Shown: one piece after another, positions 40,301 through 55,300 of the stretch
Position numbering within the stretch: the first letter of the stretch is position 1
Layout of the letters: each line of letters opens with the position of its first letter
Source of the DNA: Strongylocentrotus droebachiensis
Taxonomy: Eukaryota; Echinodermata; Echinoidea; Camarodonta; Strongylocentrotidae
Length of the DNA: 64,000 nucleotides
Assembly: GCA_035222895.1 (NCBI GenBank)
Contig: JAVYIG010007498.1
Span: forward strand, 37,269-101,268
Reading direction: 5' to 3'
The notes under the pieces: model-generated
What the model was told of the DNA's origin: nothing
The model's input: only the letters and a program-made list of their open reading frames with translations
The model's database searches: none
Position numbers and translations under genes: made by a program

Positions 40301-43300
40301 TAATGGTAGCCATCATGCTATTAAGCCGGGTCAATAGTGGAGCATCAGGAGTGTCAAGTACTCGGTATGCCAGATATGAGTGAAATAAGAACCCACTGTT
40401 CATCATTGTTTGTGTACCTGATCAATAGATCAGTTGATAAAGTTTTGGCAATGGAAACAATCATTTTATCTTTTAGATACATACAATGAACTCCCAATGT
40501 ACGGCACATGTATATATGACATATCTGTTCCTTATATTCCGTACTTGAAGCTACAGTACGTACATGTACATCGTTATATCAACAGGTAAAATCATTTTGT
40601 ATTTCTACAACTACAGTTTACACTCTTGGCTCTAGAATTATCAATCACAGTTCAACTTGAAATTTGTCATGACTTATTTAAACAAGGATATGGTTTTATT
40701 CACTTTGCATTGGTTTGTTTTGTTTTCTTTTGTTTTCTTTTGTTTTATTTTGTTTGTTTTGTGTTAAGGCTCTCTCATTGGTAGGCCTGCAGCTTATCAA
40801 AAAAGGGGTTAGTTTGAAAAACTGAAACAGTAAAAGTTTTCTGAATACTGCCAAATGAAAGACCAAAAAAATGCTAAAAATTAGCTCTCGAGTCATCAAT
40901 TACAATTAAACTATGAATTTATCATGATTTATTGAAACATGAAAATGTGTTTATTTCAATAATTATTTTATAAGGCTCTCTCACTGGTAGGCCCGGATTC
41001 AAAGGGATGGTTTGAAACAATGTGACAATAAACTGTTTGCAAAACGTTTTACATAATTGGCTCTAGATTTAGCAATCACAGTTAAACTTTCCTTGAGTTA
41101 ATTAGGCAACGTTTTTAATAGCAATCTTACCGGTGGGTCTTGTCTGCACTTTTCTTTCACACCTAAAAGGAGAGAGTCGGCAATAACGCTGCCATCCATG
41201 GTGACATAGTAGACGATCAGTCGCATTTGTGGAGCCATGTATGCTCTGATTGTTATGGCCAGGTTTATGCCAGCTGCACCTATGTTTGGCTGAACTCCCT
41301 TCAGAACAATCTGGCCACCTGTAATGCACTACAAACAAACCATTAAAGTTTAAGTTGAGTTCGGGTCATGCATGAATGATAAGAAATTGGCTCAGTCTTA
41401 ATTGCTACAAGTTTATTCTCATGAAGTGAATTGAGCCTTTCATGGACTGTTGGTTATCTTTCTTAGCTTATAGTTCAAAGGGGAACTATAGCGCCAGTAG
41501 GAGAGGATGGGTGGTAGGATTGGGTCGACGTTTCTAACAGGTTGACTATCCGTCATCAGGAGTCATGTTGTAGTGTGAAGACACCATGTGCGACAAGCAA
41601 CAGGGCTGGTCCCTTACAAAAAAGTTGTATAGAATTCTATAGAACGCTTTATAGAGTTCTATAGAACTCTATAGAACTCTATAACATTCCAGATTCTCTA
41701 TAGAACTTTTAAGGTTTCTCTATAGAAAGCGGTTTCCTCTATAGAATTCTATAGAATAAGTTTTCTATAGATTTAAATTTCTATAGAAAAGTTAATTCTC
41801 TATAGAATTTTTTAGGTTGTCTATAGAAATCAGTTTCCTCTAAAGAATTCTATAGAATAAGTTTTCTATAAATACAAATTTCTATAGAAAAGTTAATTCT
41901 CTATAGATTTTTTTAGGTTGTCTATAGAAATCAGTTTCCTCTATAGAATTCTATAGAATAAGTTTTCTATAGATTGAAATTTCTATAGAAAAGTTAATTC
42001 TCTATAGAATTTGTAAGGTTGTCTATAGAAATGAGTTTCCTCTAAAGAATTCTATAGAATAAGTTTTCTATAGATTTAAATTTCTAAAGAAAATTTAATA
42101 TAAAAAATGGCGTCCCCACTTCTCTATAGAATTTTTAAGGTTGTCTATAGAAATGAGTTTTCTCTATAGAATTCTATAGAATAAGTTTCCTATAGATCTA
42201 AATTTCTATAGAAAAAAATTATGAAGATATGTATCTCATGCATATTCATGATAATTTGCATGTTTTCACAGAAAATGTAATTATCATGATCTGTCAAGCA
42301 AATGTGACAATTAACATCAATTTTGTGATTTATATTTTCTTAGTCAACTATTTGCAAATATAATATATATGTCCGATTTTTTTAAACATGTAACTTAAGA
42401 CGTAAAATATTATGTAATTTACTAACCAGTAAAAACATGTATAATTTTGTATATATCTATGTAAGATCTCAGCACTACTTAATTAACAATATATACTCAA
42501 CTGTATTTTGCTTCAAATGATCTTTGTGATGGAGCAATTGCAGGAGTTTATATAAATATGGTTTTAGTCGGTGGCCAGATGTCATGCAATATTGATTATT
42601 AATTATCAATTGATTGCTGGTCGCTACTGAATAATAAACTGGTTTTCAACTGGTAAAAAATGGTCTATAGAATTATTTACAAATAAAATTCTATAGAATT
42701 CTATAAAAAAAAATCTATAGAATTTCTAAAGGCCATTCTATAGAATTTTTTATAGAGGTCCGTTATAGATTTCTATAGAATTTGTATAGAAAAGTGGCCC
42801 ACTTTTCTATAGAATCTCTATAAAACATTTCTATAGAATTGCTATAAAATAAAATGGTCTATAGAATTCTTTACAAAAAAAATTCTATAGAATTCTATAA
42901 AACAAATTCTATAGAATTTCTATAGAATGTTTTATAGAGATTCTATAGAGGTCCGTTATAGATTTCTATAGAATTTGTATAGAAAAGTGGCCCACTTTTC
43001 TATAGAATCTCTATAAAACATTTCTATAGAATTGCGTATAGAACTTCTATAGAATTTTTTTTATAGAATTCTATAGAACTTTTTTGTAAGGGGTGACTTA
43101 GCATGTGATATTACTTTGTATGTTTTTCACATGTTGTGAAATTTGCAATCAGAGAGTTATTTGCGAGATTTGCGAAAAAATACCCCCCCCCCCCCCCGCA
43201 AAAACACTGCTTATACAGTATACAGAACCATCCTACCCAAGGTTGGTCAATACATGTACTTACTTTGGAAGACTACCAGGGCAAAATTGCACTGTATGAG

Positions 43301-46300
43301 GCAGAAGTTGAGAAACAGTAAAGTCTTATGGACATATGCTTGGTAAATGGTGGCTGATTAAAAAAAAATGTACCCACTTACATGCATCTGTGTTTTGTAC
43401 AACACAAATACGTAAAGGTCGAGTAGTGCATTTAAAAAAACCACTATGGCTGTAGCCATGTAACAGTTTTGAAAACTGCAGTTTAAAAGTAGTTTATCAA
43501 CCATATACGTGTCCGGTATTTGCCGGCGTAAACGCCGCAGTATTTTCGGGAGAGAAAAAATCAAAAAGTCGGGGTGCGGCCTTTGCGGCGAAAGAGTAAA
43601 AAAAAAAAAAAAGTAAGTCAAAACCAGCACGAATTTGCACATATGGGACTACGATCGATACAATAACTATTACACTATGGTACAGGACATTTCCACACAT
43701 CTTACCGACAATTTTATCTTGCATTGTTGACATGAAGACGAAAATAAACTTCCCAAAACAACATCTGCCGATAGATCTTGATCTAAGTTCGTGCCAATGC
43801 ATTGCAAAAGTAAAAGAAGGGCCCGGCGAAGCATCCAGCATGCGAAGTCGCCATTTTCAATCTATTTCAATGTATACATCAGAGAAAACTGCAGGATATG
43901 GCAGTAGAGTCGGGATAGCCGAGCCGTCTAAGGCGCTGGTTTCGAGTCCTAATCCACATGTGTCCACAAGAGATCGAATCCCGACTTCGACAAAAAGTTT
44001 TTTTTTTTTTTAAATGTCAAAATCGGGGGTGCGGCCTATACGGCGCTGCGGCATTATCACCAGCAAATACGGTAGAATGTAAGTGCATGCACTTAATAAA
44101 CTTACGAGAAAGTGGAGATCTATGTCTTCCTCTCCTGTTCCAATCCTCTGAATCAAGAAATCGGTGCTCTCATCAACCTACATCATGAACAAAAGACAGG
44201 TGAAAATTAGCTGTTCGTACATTTGCTCCCAAGTTGAGGGTAGGGGCTGCAATTTGGTTTTAGGTAAGGTTTAAGTTAGGGTAAGAGTTACGAAGAGTTA
44301 CAACCATACTGGAAGTGTTAAGTCCTTTACCATGCCATACTGCTTATAACTTACTTATGTTGTTATACTCTTGTTAAATTTTCTTTTATGAAATTTGTTT
44401 TTATCAGTCTGTATAAAATTTGTGCAAAATATTTCATATTTCATCAAGGATACATGAACAAACATGCATGTATACAGTTAGTGCTGAGTTCGCAATTGGG
44501 GTTTTCTGTTCAACTTAGTGTAATTAAGGGATGTAATCAAATTTCCGTTAGGTGTCAGGAATGTGAGTATTTTACTCAGTTTTCGGCTAAGATAAAATAC
44601 TTGGCCAACATTTCAAGATTTCGGCTACCGTAAGTATGTTACCCTAAATTTAAAGATAAAGTTGAGTTCTGGTCATGTGATTGCATTGTGAAAGAAACGG
44701 TGTGGAATCTATCAGAAAAGGTTGATCATCAAGTATATAAGTATTTGTGTGTATTGCCAGGTTCTGGAATCATCAAAATGATAAGAAATTTGGCCAAATC
44801 TTGGCAAAGTTACAAGCACTGTACACAGAATGATGTATATGGGACTACACAAACACGTGGCGAAAAAATCCGTCCCTGGATTTTTACGATGTTTCATGCC
44901 ATATTTAGAATACGAAGGCATTTGAAGAGCCTTGCTTTTCAGGGAACATGTTTAATCTGATGTTCTTCCACCCTTGCATAATAACAATGATAACACTCAC
45001 AAATTATTTGTTTACCTCTTCCTAGAACTCAACCTTCTCTTTAAGACAGCTCCCTAGCAGACTTAAGCCAATAATTTTAGAGGCTTTGATTGGCAGGCAT
45101 AGCTTATGGTGGCTCGGCACCATTAAAGCTACACACAAATCTATTTTTTGCTTATTTAATGCAACGCACTAATGGCGCATTATTTTTAATTGACAATGTG
45201 ACGTCACAATGATTATCAGAAGAGTATTTTATCTTAAATTTTGCTTACCGGTACTAAGGTAAATGCTCAGATGTGATCTGAATATGAGTTAATACATAGC
45301 CAAGTAAAGTGCTATTTGGTAACATACTGACTTAATCCACGTACTGAATTGAATAGGGCCCGAGGGATGATATTCAGCTCTCATAACTTGCTGATTGGTT
45401 GGTCTGCACAGGTCTACTTTTTGTGCTATTGGTTCCCCTATGAAACAGACTAAGTAATGAGTAAGTGAGAATCCCTTTGAAGCTTATTTACAAAAAACAC
45501 ATTTAAATTAAAAGTGTAGAAGCACAGAGTGGGTGAGACCCGGTAAAAATATATATTCTGACTTACATTCAGGTTACGATCATCTGCGTTCTGAGGTCTG
45601 ATGATCAAGTAATCATGACCGTTGGCCGAGACTCCTGGACTTACTTCAAAGGAGATATCAGCTTGGTTGTTTGGATATTGCTGATCATGAGTTGCTGCCT
45701 GAAAAATGACATATGTATAAAATCTGATATTACTTTTGTGACCAAATCCCTTGGTTTCTACAAATATGCACCGAAAATGTGCTAAAAAATTGCAGAATGA
45801 AAATGGAAGATCAGAAATAAAAGAGCATAATAATTTCAACTGTCTGCCTATGGGAACTGGGAAGTCCATGTACATTTAAAGCCTATAGGAATGAGAACTA
45901 AGTGCTTAACAGGTTAGGAGGGACGCCGATGGAAAGCCGTGACAATATTACTGACGTTTTGTTTTGTTGATGTTGGTTTTAAAGAACAATATCAGGCATC
46001 ATTATCATCATCATCAACTTCAGGTGGTGCTGTAAAGCGCTGCTGTGGTCTTCACGAGAGCACGCCATGCAACTCTTTCACCTGCCATTTGTGTTGCACC
46101 TTTCATTCCTTGTCCAGACACTTTCTTGATATCATCAGTCCAAGATATTGGTGGACGGCCTCTACCCCGTTTTCCTTCGACTGCTCCTTGCAGTATTTGC
46201 TTCTCAACACCTTCAGATCTCCTAACAATGTGACCAAAATAGTTTAGTTTTCTTTCCATGATTCCCCTTCTGATGGTCAAGTCTGTTCCAATCTTTTCCA

Positions 46301-49300
46301 GGACCCACACATTTGACTTTTTATCTTTCCATGACACCTGCAACAGCCTCCTGTAGCACCACATTTCAAAGGCATCAACTCTCTTTCTGTCATTCTTTGT
46401 CATGGCCCAGGACTCACTTCCATAAGTCGCAATAGAGAAGGAAGTTGCTTGAAGCAGATGAACCTTCAGACTGAGAGATGGGCCTCTGCTCTTCCAGATG
46501 TGAGACATGTTCTGTACTGTTGATCTCACCATTGCCATCCTTCTTCTTATCTCTGCGATGCTCTCTCCTTTGTTAGTGATAATTGAACCAAAGTACTCAT
46601 ACCGATTTACTACGTCAATCTTATTTCCAGCTACGGTGAAGTCAGTGTTATTATTATCTCTATCGACAACCATTTTTTTTGTCTTTTTGGTGTTTAGAAG
46701 AAGGTCTTTCTTTTCACTTGCCTGTTTGATGCGATTCAACAAATCAATCAGCTCTTCTCTGCTGCTGAAAACGAGTGTGGTGTCATCAGCATACCTTAGG
46801 TTCGTGATCTTTTTACCTCCAAACTTAACTCCCCCATTGAATCCTTCCAGAGCATCTCTCATAATGTCCTCAGAGTAAATATTAAAAAGGTTAGGAGACA
46901 GTATGCAGCCTTGGCGTACTCCCCTGCCAATTCCAAACCACTCAGTATTGCCGTTACTGGTTTTCACTGTTGCTTCTTGGTCATGATAGAGGTTTTTAAT
47001 CAGTTTGATGATGCGAATTGGGAACCCCATCTTTGCCATTGTATTCCACAATTGAGAGTGGCTCACACAGTCAAATGCTTTGCTATAGTCTATAAAGCAC
47101 AAATAGAGGGGATGTTTGTGTTCTCTGCATTTCTCTATTATGTTTCGAATGTTGACAATCTGTTCTCTTGTCCCTCTACCTTCACGGAACCCTGCTTGCT
47201 CATCTGAGATCTCGGCTTGCAGTTTGATTTTCATTCTTCTGCTAATCACCTTCAGAAGTATTTTGCTTGCATGACAGATCAGCTGATCGTTCGGTGATTT
47301 GCACATTCTTTCAGATTTCCCTTCTTTGGCAATGGAATAAAAACAGCTCTACACCAGTCCTTAGGCCACTCCCTATTGCAACAGAGACGCCACATCAGGT
47401 CAGTACCTTCTTCCCCTGTAGCTTTTCACATTTCAGAAGTCAAGTTGTCAAAGCCAGGGGACTTGCCATCCTTCAGTTGTTTCATTATTAATTACATCCA
47501 GTCTTGGGATTCTTTTCTTTGTGATTTCTTTCACAATTGCAAATGCTGCCTTGGAGTTGTTCTTGTGACGCTCTAGGTCTTCACACTTCCCCTCGATGTA
47601 ACTCCTTTTGTCCTCCTTCACACTACTTGTAACCGCCTTATCGAGTCTCGTCCATTCTCCTCTATTGCGTTTTGCTTTTGCCCTCTTTCTGTCATCAGCA
47701 ATGTCGAAAGTCTGATTTGAGATCCATGGTTGTTTCCGCTTCCTTTTCTTTGGGATGTGATTCTTTGCTGCATTTTCAACTGTTTCTTTCATGTCTTCCC
47801 ACAGCTCATTTGGTGTTTGCTCTGCTTCATCGTTTCTCAACAGCAGCTCAAACTTGTTCTTTACTTCCACTGAGAATTGAGAAGAGATGTTTTCAACATC
47901 ATACCTATGGGAGCTGAATCACATTTCTTAGATTTCAGTCTTAGTCTCAGTTTAGCTACAAGCAACTGATGATCGCTACCACAGTCCGCACCTGGTCTTG
48001 TCTTGACATTCTGTAGTGAAGTCTGCCACCTCTTCTTGACCATGATGTAGTCTATCTGGTTTCTGGCTCTGTCTCCTGGACTCATCCACGTCCACAGTCT
48101 TCTGGGATGATGCTCAAACCACGTGTTACCAATGATGAAGCTGTTTGCTACACAAAATTCTTCCAGTCGATCTCCTCTTTCATTTCTGATGCCAAGACCA
48201 TAATTGCCAATGTACTCAGATTTTTCCCTCCTTTTACCACTCTTGGCATTCCAGTCACCCAATATTATGAGGAAATCTTTCCTAGGAATGCTGTCTACGA
48301 CATCTTGTAACATCTCATAGAAATCAGTGATTTCTTCATTTCTTTCTCCGGTGCATCTGCTGTTGGTGCATATACCTGAATTATGGAGGTATTCATAGGA
48401 TGCCCTTGTAATCTCACAGTCATAATTCTCTCGTTGATCGGGTTGTATCCCAAGACACATTTAGCTGTAGCCTTCTCTATGATGAATCCCACACCCCCTC
48501 GCTTCCTTCCACTTTCTTTCTCCGAAAAGATGATTGTATTTCCTTCGTCCGATGTAAATCTGCCTTGTCCAAGCCACCATGATTCAGATATTCCCAAAAC
48601 TTTAATATCATTTATAGCCATCTCCTTCTCCACCATTTCCACCTTCCCATCTGACATTCCCATCATCATAAAGACACTAATAAATACAAAAATAGAACTT
48701 GAAAATTACTGACTGAAGTTATATGTACTTGGTTGATGAAGATATTACAGTCATTGGACTAATAAACAAGAGGCCAGCGGACCTTACGCTCACCTGACCT
48801 GATGATAGAAGGGGCCTTGCAATAAGGGACATATAGGATTTATTGGAGCATTAGGGTAATTTAGGGGTGCTGCTCCAAAGTTCCCTGCAGGGTCAGGTAG
48901 ACCATTCAAACAAATGTACGGGTAGGTCTTTTTTATATTAAGTAATTTCATCAATTAGATTTGTTTTCACTGGCTGCCTGCCGTAGCAACAAAAAACAAA
49001 CTCTGTTTCGTTGATGATCAGCCATGCATGAAGTCTTTCGTCTTCTTTGTTGTTAGGGCAGACAGCCAGTGGAACGAATTTGTTACGTAAAATTATGGAA
49101 ATGCAAGCATTACTTTAAACAAACAGAACTTAATATTTCTGGCTCATTTTTCCTGATTGAGGTGTCATATGAAAGGGCAGAAAATGAACTATCTAGAAAT
49201 GTGATTTTCCCTTTGAAATTCAAATACTGTTCGCCAAATGTCTTTTTGGTACCCTTTCTTCAAATTGTTTTTTTTTATCACTTATGCCTGAAATATGCAT

Positions 49301-52300
49301 CATATGAGTTGCATCAAATGAAAGAGGATCTAAACTTTACAAATATGTGTCATTTATCAACTATAGTTGTGATTAAGTTATGATAAAACATCAATAATTC
49401 TTGGCTTAGTTTTTTCTGGGACGCACTGTATAGTCATCAACTTTCTGAAGTATCATGCCTAGGTTTACAACTGTTGAAAAAGCTTGAAAAACATTTGTGG
49501 TTTAGCTCAATAACTTTTATTCAGAGCTTTTAGATATAAAAAGATGCATGATTAGAAAGAGCAAGCATTTCTGCACACATTATTTCCATTTTAGTTTCAT
49601 GACCACATACCATTTGATGGCAGGAATTAAAAAAAAGAAAAAAAAAGAAGATCTTTAAAATCAGTAACTTGAGAACACATCGAAGGTTTGAAATCATTGT
49701 TTTTTTAATGAAAACTGGTCATTCTTTATCTTTTCGATAACGTTCTTACCCATATACATGAATTTTGTTTTCAGGCACATTACATTACATTTGAGAAATA
49801 TGTAGCGATGAAAGAAAAAATTCTTGTTGCCGATTTGAAGAACAACATGTGATCAATTTAGCCCTTATACAAAGGGTCCTGTTCTGAAAGTGTTTCTTTT
49901 CTTTGTCTTCTTACCACAATGTGAATGCTCGTTATACTTGATTGGACGTTAAGAACCATACTGACTCCTCCTTGATCATCAGTGTTGGATATCTCGTCTT
50001 GACCACCAACTATATTAGCCCTCCGTAGTAGCTCCTCATGACCATCTGCAAATGTGGCAGTTGCTGTGACACTTACAGGAACATTGGGGGCCACATCTCC
50101 ATTTGCAAATGTTAAATCCAGCTGCGAAGAAAGGATAAATAGTTTTTTGTATAATTGTATTGTTTATTGTATATGAAAGGTCCTCTTTTAGGTTGGGCGC
50201 TTCAAAATCTATATTTAATCATCTACTTCCCTTTCTAACAATTAAACCAAGATAGCTCAAACAGAACGAACGAAAACCAGACGATTGATTAACTCTAAAT
50301 CAATATTTGCTCCATTCATCGCCGAAAACATAAATATTCATAGATATATTTGCATATTTATAACAACATGATATGAAAAGGTTGAAAGTCAGCACAAGAT
50401 ACTCTTGATTTTCAATGACTCTCCAATGATATGTTAATATTGTGATTCTGTTTTGATTCAATAAAACATACCAGAAAAAAGTCAGCACATTTTTTTTCAT
50501 TTGATGTTAGTTGCAAAACAGCAGGCTGTATAACTTAATATGGAAAAATAAATCAATTTAAGTTGTTATCAATATAATCAGGAAGAATGTACTGGATAGT
50601 TGGTGAAATATACAACTTTTCCAAATAGGCACAAAATACCCTGATTATTGGAGGATAACCTACATGTATTTCTAGCCGTAACTCCATACATATCAATACT
50701 TTTATCACTTGAAAATACTAAAAATGTTAAAGTAATCTCAAATCTACAAGCCTGTAGCAAAAATTATCTCCTAAGAAAAACAGTGTTTCACATCTACTGT
50801 AAGTGGCACATATTTAAAGGCCTGGGGGTCATTTCACGAAACCGCCATGGCTACAAGATCAACAACATCTCGCCGCTGTCGCTCGCCTTGTCTGCTGAGC
50901 GTTTGCCAAGACAAGCAACAACTTCCCTGACAAGAGACTTGTCACGACTTACTCTATGGGCAACAAAAAAATGAAAACTGCAATTTATTTAAAGACTTTT
51001 TTTTTATCTTCCAGCTCTCAATTCACTGAACAGTTCTTAGGTGTTAATATAAAAGCATACAAGCACACAACTTGTTCTTATAACTTGTTAATGCCTTCAA
51101 GAGTAAACAAGATAAATGTTATTAGTCCATAAGCCTTCATCATTCTACTATAGTAAAGTGGTCGAAGATGGAACAGTCTGTAATTACAGACCCATGAAAA
51201 TGACAACAATTCTCTTGTAAGTATTTCTCTAGATATTTTCCCTTTTCAAGCTTAAAATCCAGTCACATAATTATTTGATGAATAAATGTCAAAACTGTGA
51301 GTACTAAATTATATTGTTTTCATTATTTTTCTAAAAAGAAATAATGTACCGGTAAATAGAAATTAAATAGAAATAAACATAATCTAATTTTGAACAGTTT
51401 GAGTGAAATTAAGCCTCGTAACCTCTTTTGGTAATTAAGAAAAAAAAATGATGGATCATAATGAAGATTTGTTTTTAAAAGATAGTATCGAAATTGTGAA
51501 TTTGTCCCTTATCATCTTTTTGTGAAATGGGTTGTCCGCTTCCTGACATCTCTAGGTTTGCGGACAAAGATATGACTGTCATGGAGTTGGTTTTGTGAAA
51601 CGACCTCCTGTATTCGAATGTCCTTTGGCAAGACATTAATCTACATTTGTCACTTGAATGCTGTGAGCACTGAAATTGGTAGCCTAGTAGAGCCAGAGAA
51701 ATATTGGAGCGTATTGAGCACCTTGGGTGGTGGATGTATTATATGTACACTATACAAATATTCAATATTGTTATTATTATTATTCTGCTAAAATTTAAAC
51801 AAAGGATGTTAGACTGAGGTGTCAGTTTTATGTGATCTGAGTCCCAGCAAAAGGTTGAACCGAATTAATAGAATACAGAACAATGGATATTAATCTTTAG
51901 TGAGTTTCTGCTTATCTTACCTTTACTGGCAGATTGAGCCCAGGCTTGAAGTGCTGCACAGTTCGCTTTGTACTGAATTTGTATGGTGAGTCAACGAAGA
52001 TTGCCTTTGTGTTGATGCTTGCTTCGCTGAACTGAGTCGCTGATTCGTGTACAATTGCATTTGCATGGAAGTGGCGACCTCTGAACCGAACAAACCAGTC
52101 TGGACCATCAAAATCAGCACTGAGATCATCCAAAGTAACTTCAGCCCTTCCACTATCACCAAGCTGATAGAAAAATGAATAAAAGTGTTGTAGTCGAGTG
52201 GTTTAAGCAGCTTGACTTGAAATTCAAAGGTCGTGGTTCGATCCCTGACACAGCATTTATGTCCTTTGGCAAGGCATTAATCTTCTTTGCCACACTCAAC

Positions 52301-55300
52301 CCAGGTGAATGGGTACCTGGCAGGAATTAATTTCTTGAAATGCTGGAGCGCTGTAATGGTAGCTAGGCTAAAGCCGGGGTAATAATGAATGCGCATCAAA
52401 TAGAATTTCTAGATAAACGGCGCTATAGAAATGCCTATTATTATGTTATTATTGATTTACATTTGCCACACTCCACCCAGGTGAAGTAAATGGGGACCGG
52501 TACAAAGTAATTCCTTGAATGCTGTGAGCACCGACATCGGTAGCTTAGCAGAGCCGGGGTAATATTGGAGCGCTTTGAGCACCCTGCAGGTTGGATATGT
52601 GCGCTATATAAATATCCAATATTATTATTATTAATAGAATGTGATAATATTGGTCATATCAGATGGAACGGTTCTTAAAAAGAGGCCCATTGACCAGACA
52701 TGACCTGCGAGGCGACTTGATGCACTAACGAAAGTCAAATTGGTTGTATCATTCATTTTAATGCTACATGTATATGGATAGATAGATTTTTTTGCTTGTC
52801 TAAAATTTGTTGGACTTTGCCCACCCCCACTCCTGGGGGGTGTTTTACAAAGATCCTAAGTTGAACTTATCTCTAAGTTGGACTTAACAATTATGGCGGA
52901 ACCTAATTTTCATACCCTTTACAAAAGTAAGCAGTGCTCACCCAAGCATGAATTATTTTCGACTTTTTGGTGTCATATGCAGGTTGAGTTTATGAGCTTT
53001 CCATACATATAAAAATTTCCCCCCAGAATCCTATATTTTTAATTCGCCAGCCATTTCAACAGTGTATAGTTTTTTTGGGGGGACGCAAGGTATAGGAAAT
53101 GGATGAAATTATTAGTGACTTTCCACGTTGAAAACAAAAAACATATACCTGTACTTAACATCAACTAACAGCTATCCCCAAACTGTGATTTTATCATCTT
53201 CCTATGGTAATACTTACACTAAGTTTGAAACTAATATACCTCAAGAAGTTCTTAACATATTGTGATAACAAGGCTGATATCTAGAACTTCATAAATTGAC
53301 CTCCGTGACCTTTAACTTTGACGTAGATACTCCAAAATCTTGTCTTCCTATGGTGATACATACAATCGATAAGTTTGAAGTTCACATCTCAAGTGGTTCT
53401 TGAGATATCGTGATAACGAGAAAGCGGGACGGACATCTCAATCCCCACTTACCAGCCCTTGCTTAGCTCCCAGCTCTTGAACAGTCCCATCATCCTGCAC
53501 GACGCCATACTTGAAGGTATAGCGGCCAATCACAGGCTTGCCAAATACGTACCTGCAGAGACAGTGTACCAACAAATGATAATGGTGATTTAAAGCCATC
53601 CAGCGGTATACAAATGTATCAGGACAATTACCCCCTGGACAATCACTCCCTGGAAAATTACCCCCCCCCCCCCCGAGGGGAATAACCACCCACCCCTGAA
53701 AATAATCCCCTAAGAAGATTACCACCCCCCCCCCCCCCCCGAAAAAAAAAAGGAAAGGGTAAAAGCACATTTTTTTTGGGGGGGGGGGATAATTGTCCAC
53801 AAGGGGGGGTGGGGTAATCATCCCCCAGGGATGGTTGTCCTCGGGAGGTAATTTTCCCGGGGGCCTTTTTCCTTGGGGGTAATTGTCCTGCTGGTAATTG
53901 GCCGGGAGTAGATTGCCCAGGGGGTAATTGTCCTAGAACCGTATACAAATGATGCGCAAGTATGAGTGGGTCGGCAGGTGTTATATACACAAGGGAACTT
54001 TGGGCATGGTGTAAATACAAGAGGCGTAGCCAAGAGTGTTTTACATCAGCCCAAAGTTACTGTTACCTGCACGATTCCACCGCCCCACAAAATAAACATG
54101 TGCATCATCTAATTTATAGAATTGGCATAAAAACTAAAAAGATGTATCGCCCAATTCAAACAAGAAAATATACCAGACGCATGAAACTGATTTCAATACC
54201 GGAAGCATGAATTTTTTACCGGTTGCATGAAAGTAGTCACTGCTTCATTCAAGAAATCGATGAAGGTCATTGACATTCAAAGGACTGAATCGCCATTTAG
54301 TCGCCAGTATTACACTGTCTTCATGAAATTATTAAATAAAACAATAATATACTGATTTGAACTGGTCTGTAAAACAAGGCAGCATTTTTAATGAAACTGT
54401 CATAAGTACAAGTTCGCTGACAACCCTTTGAAACATGGTAATATATTCAACGAGTGTTCCAATAGGATGTTGGTGAAATTATGACAGTTTCCTAAAATGA
54501 TTCCCTGATTTCCTTACTCAGCAATTATTGTTGAGACCACTGAATCAGCTCCGGCTAGAATGTATTTAGGCGTTTCGATGCTCACTGAAAATGTCGGTAG
54601 AACTAAAGTGGAGAATTAAAATACATATCAAATTACCGTTATTAGAATCATGAGTACACATTTACCCATGTGTGCAAAAGCAGTAGAGGATAAAAAATGT
54701 TTAAAAAATAATAATTATTAAAAAAAATACAAATAATAACAAAACATAATAATAACTAGGAATAAGATAAGAAAATGAAGACTAGCCTGAAAACAAAACT
54801 CAGCATTGTACCTACACTTATTATTTGGGGTTGATGTTTCCGGTATATAGCCGTTTGATCCACAACCAGTTCGTCTACTACCCAATTGGTCTATTTCCAA
54901 ATGGTCAACAGACTCCCAGCCTGTATATTATCCGCATGGTCTAATCATCATTTTGTCAAAATATCATTTGGTCTTCTGACCATTTAGGCAAAAATAACTT
55001 TTGATCTAATGTCCATTTGGTCTAATCTCCAATAAGTATACTACCCATGCATTTGGTATATCGTTCATTTAGTCTAATTTCCAGTCGGTCTAATTCCCAG
55101 TTTGTTTAATGCCCATTTTGTCTCCTATCAATATGGTCTAATAGTCATTTAATCATAAATTATGATAACATTAATGATTATTAGACATTTGGATGGTAAA
55201 CAAAATGGACATTATAAATTAGACCATGTGCATAGTAAATGGGCTGGGTGAAGACCGTATGGGAATAGACCAATTGGGAATTAGACCATGTGCATAGTAG

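Noticed and set aside
46045-48712. Plus-strand frames over the RTE element (up to 123 codons)
   Set aside because: Antisense shadows of the endonuclease and RT coding strand.
53438-54033. Pro/Gly-rich frames around 53.4-54.0 kb
   Set aside because: They arise from polyC/polyG tracts of the snap-back minisatellite; only the exon e4 part at 53453-53552 is real coding.
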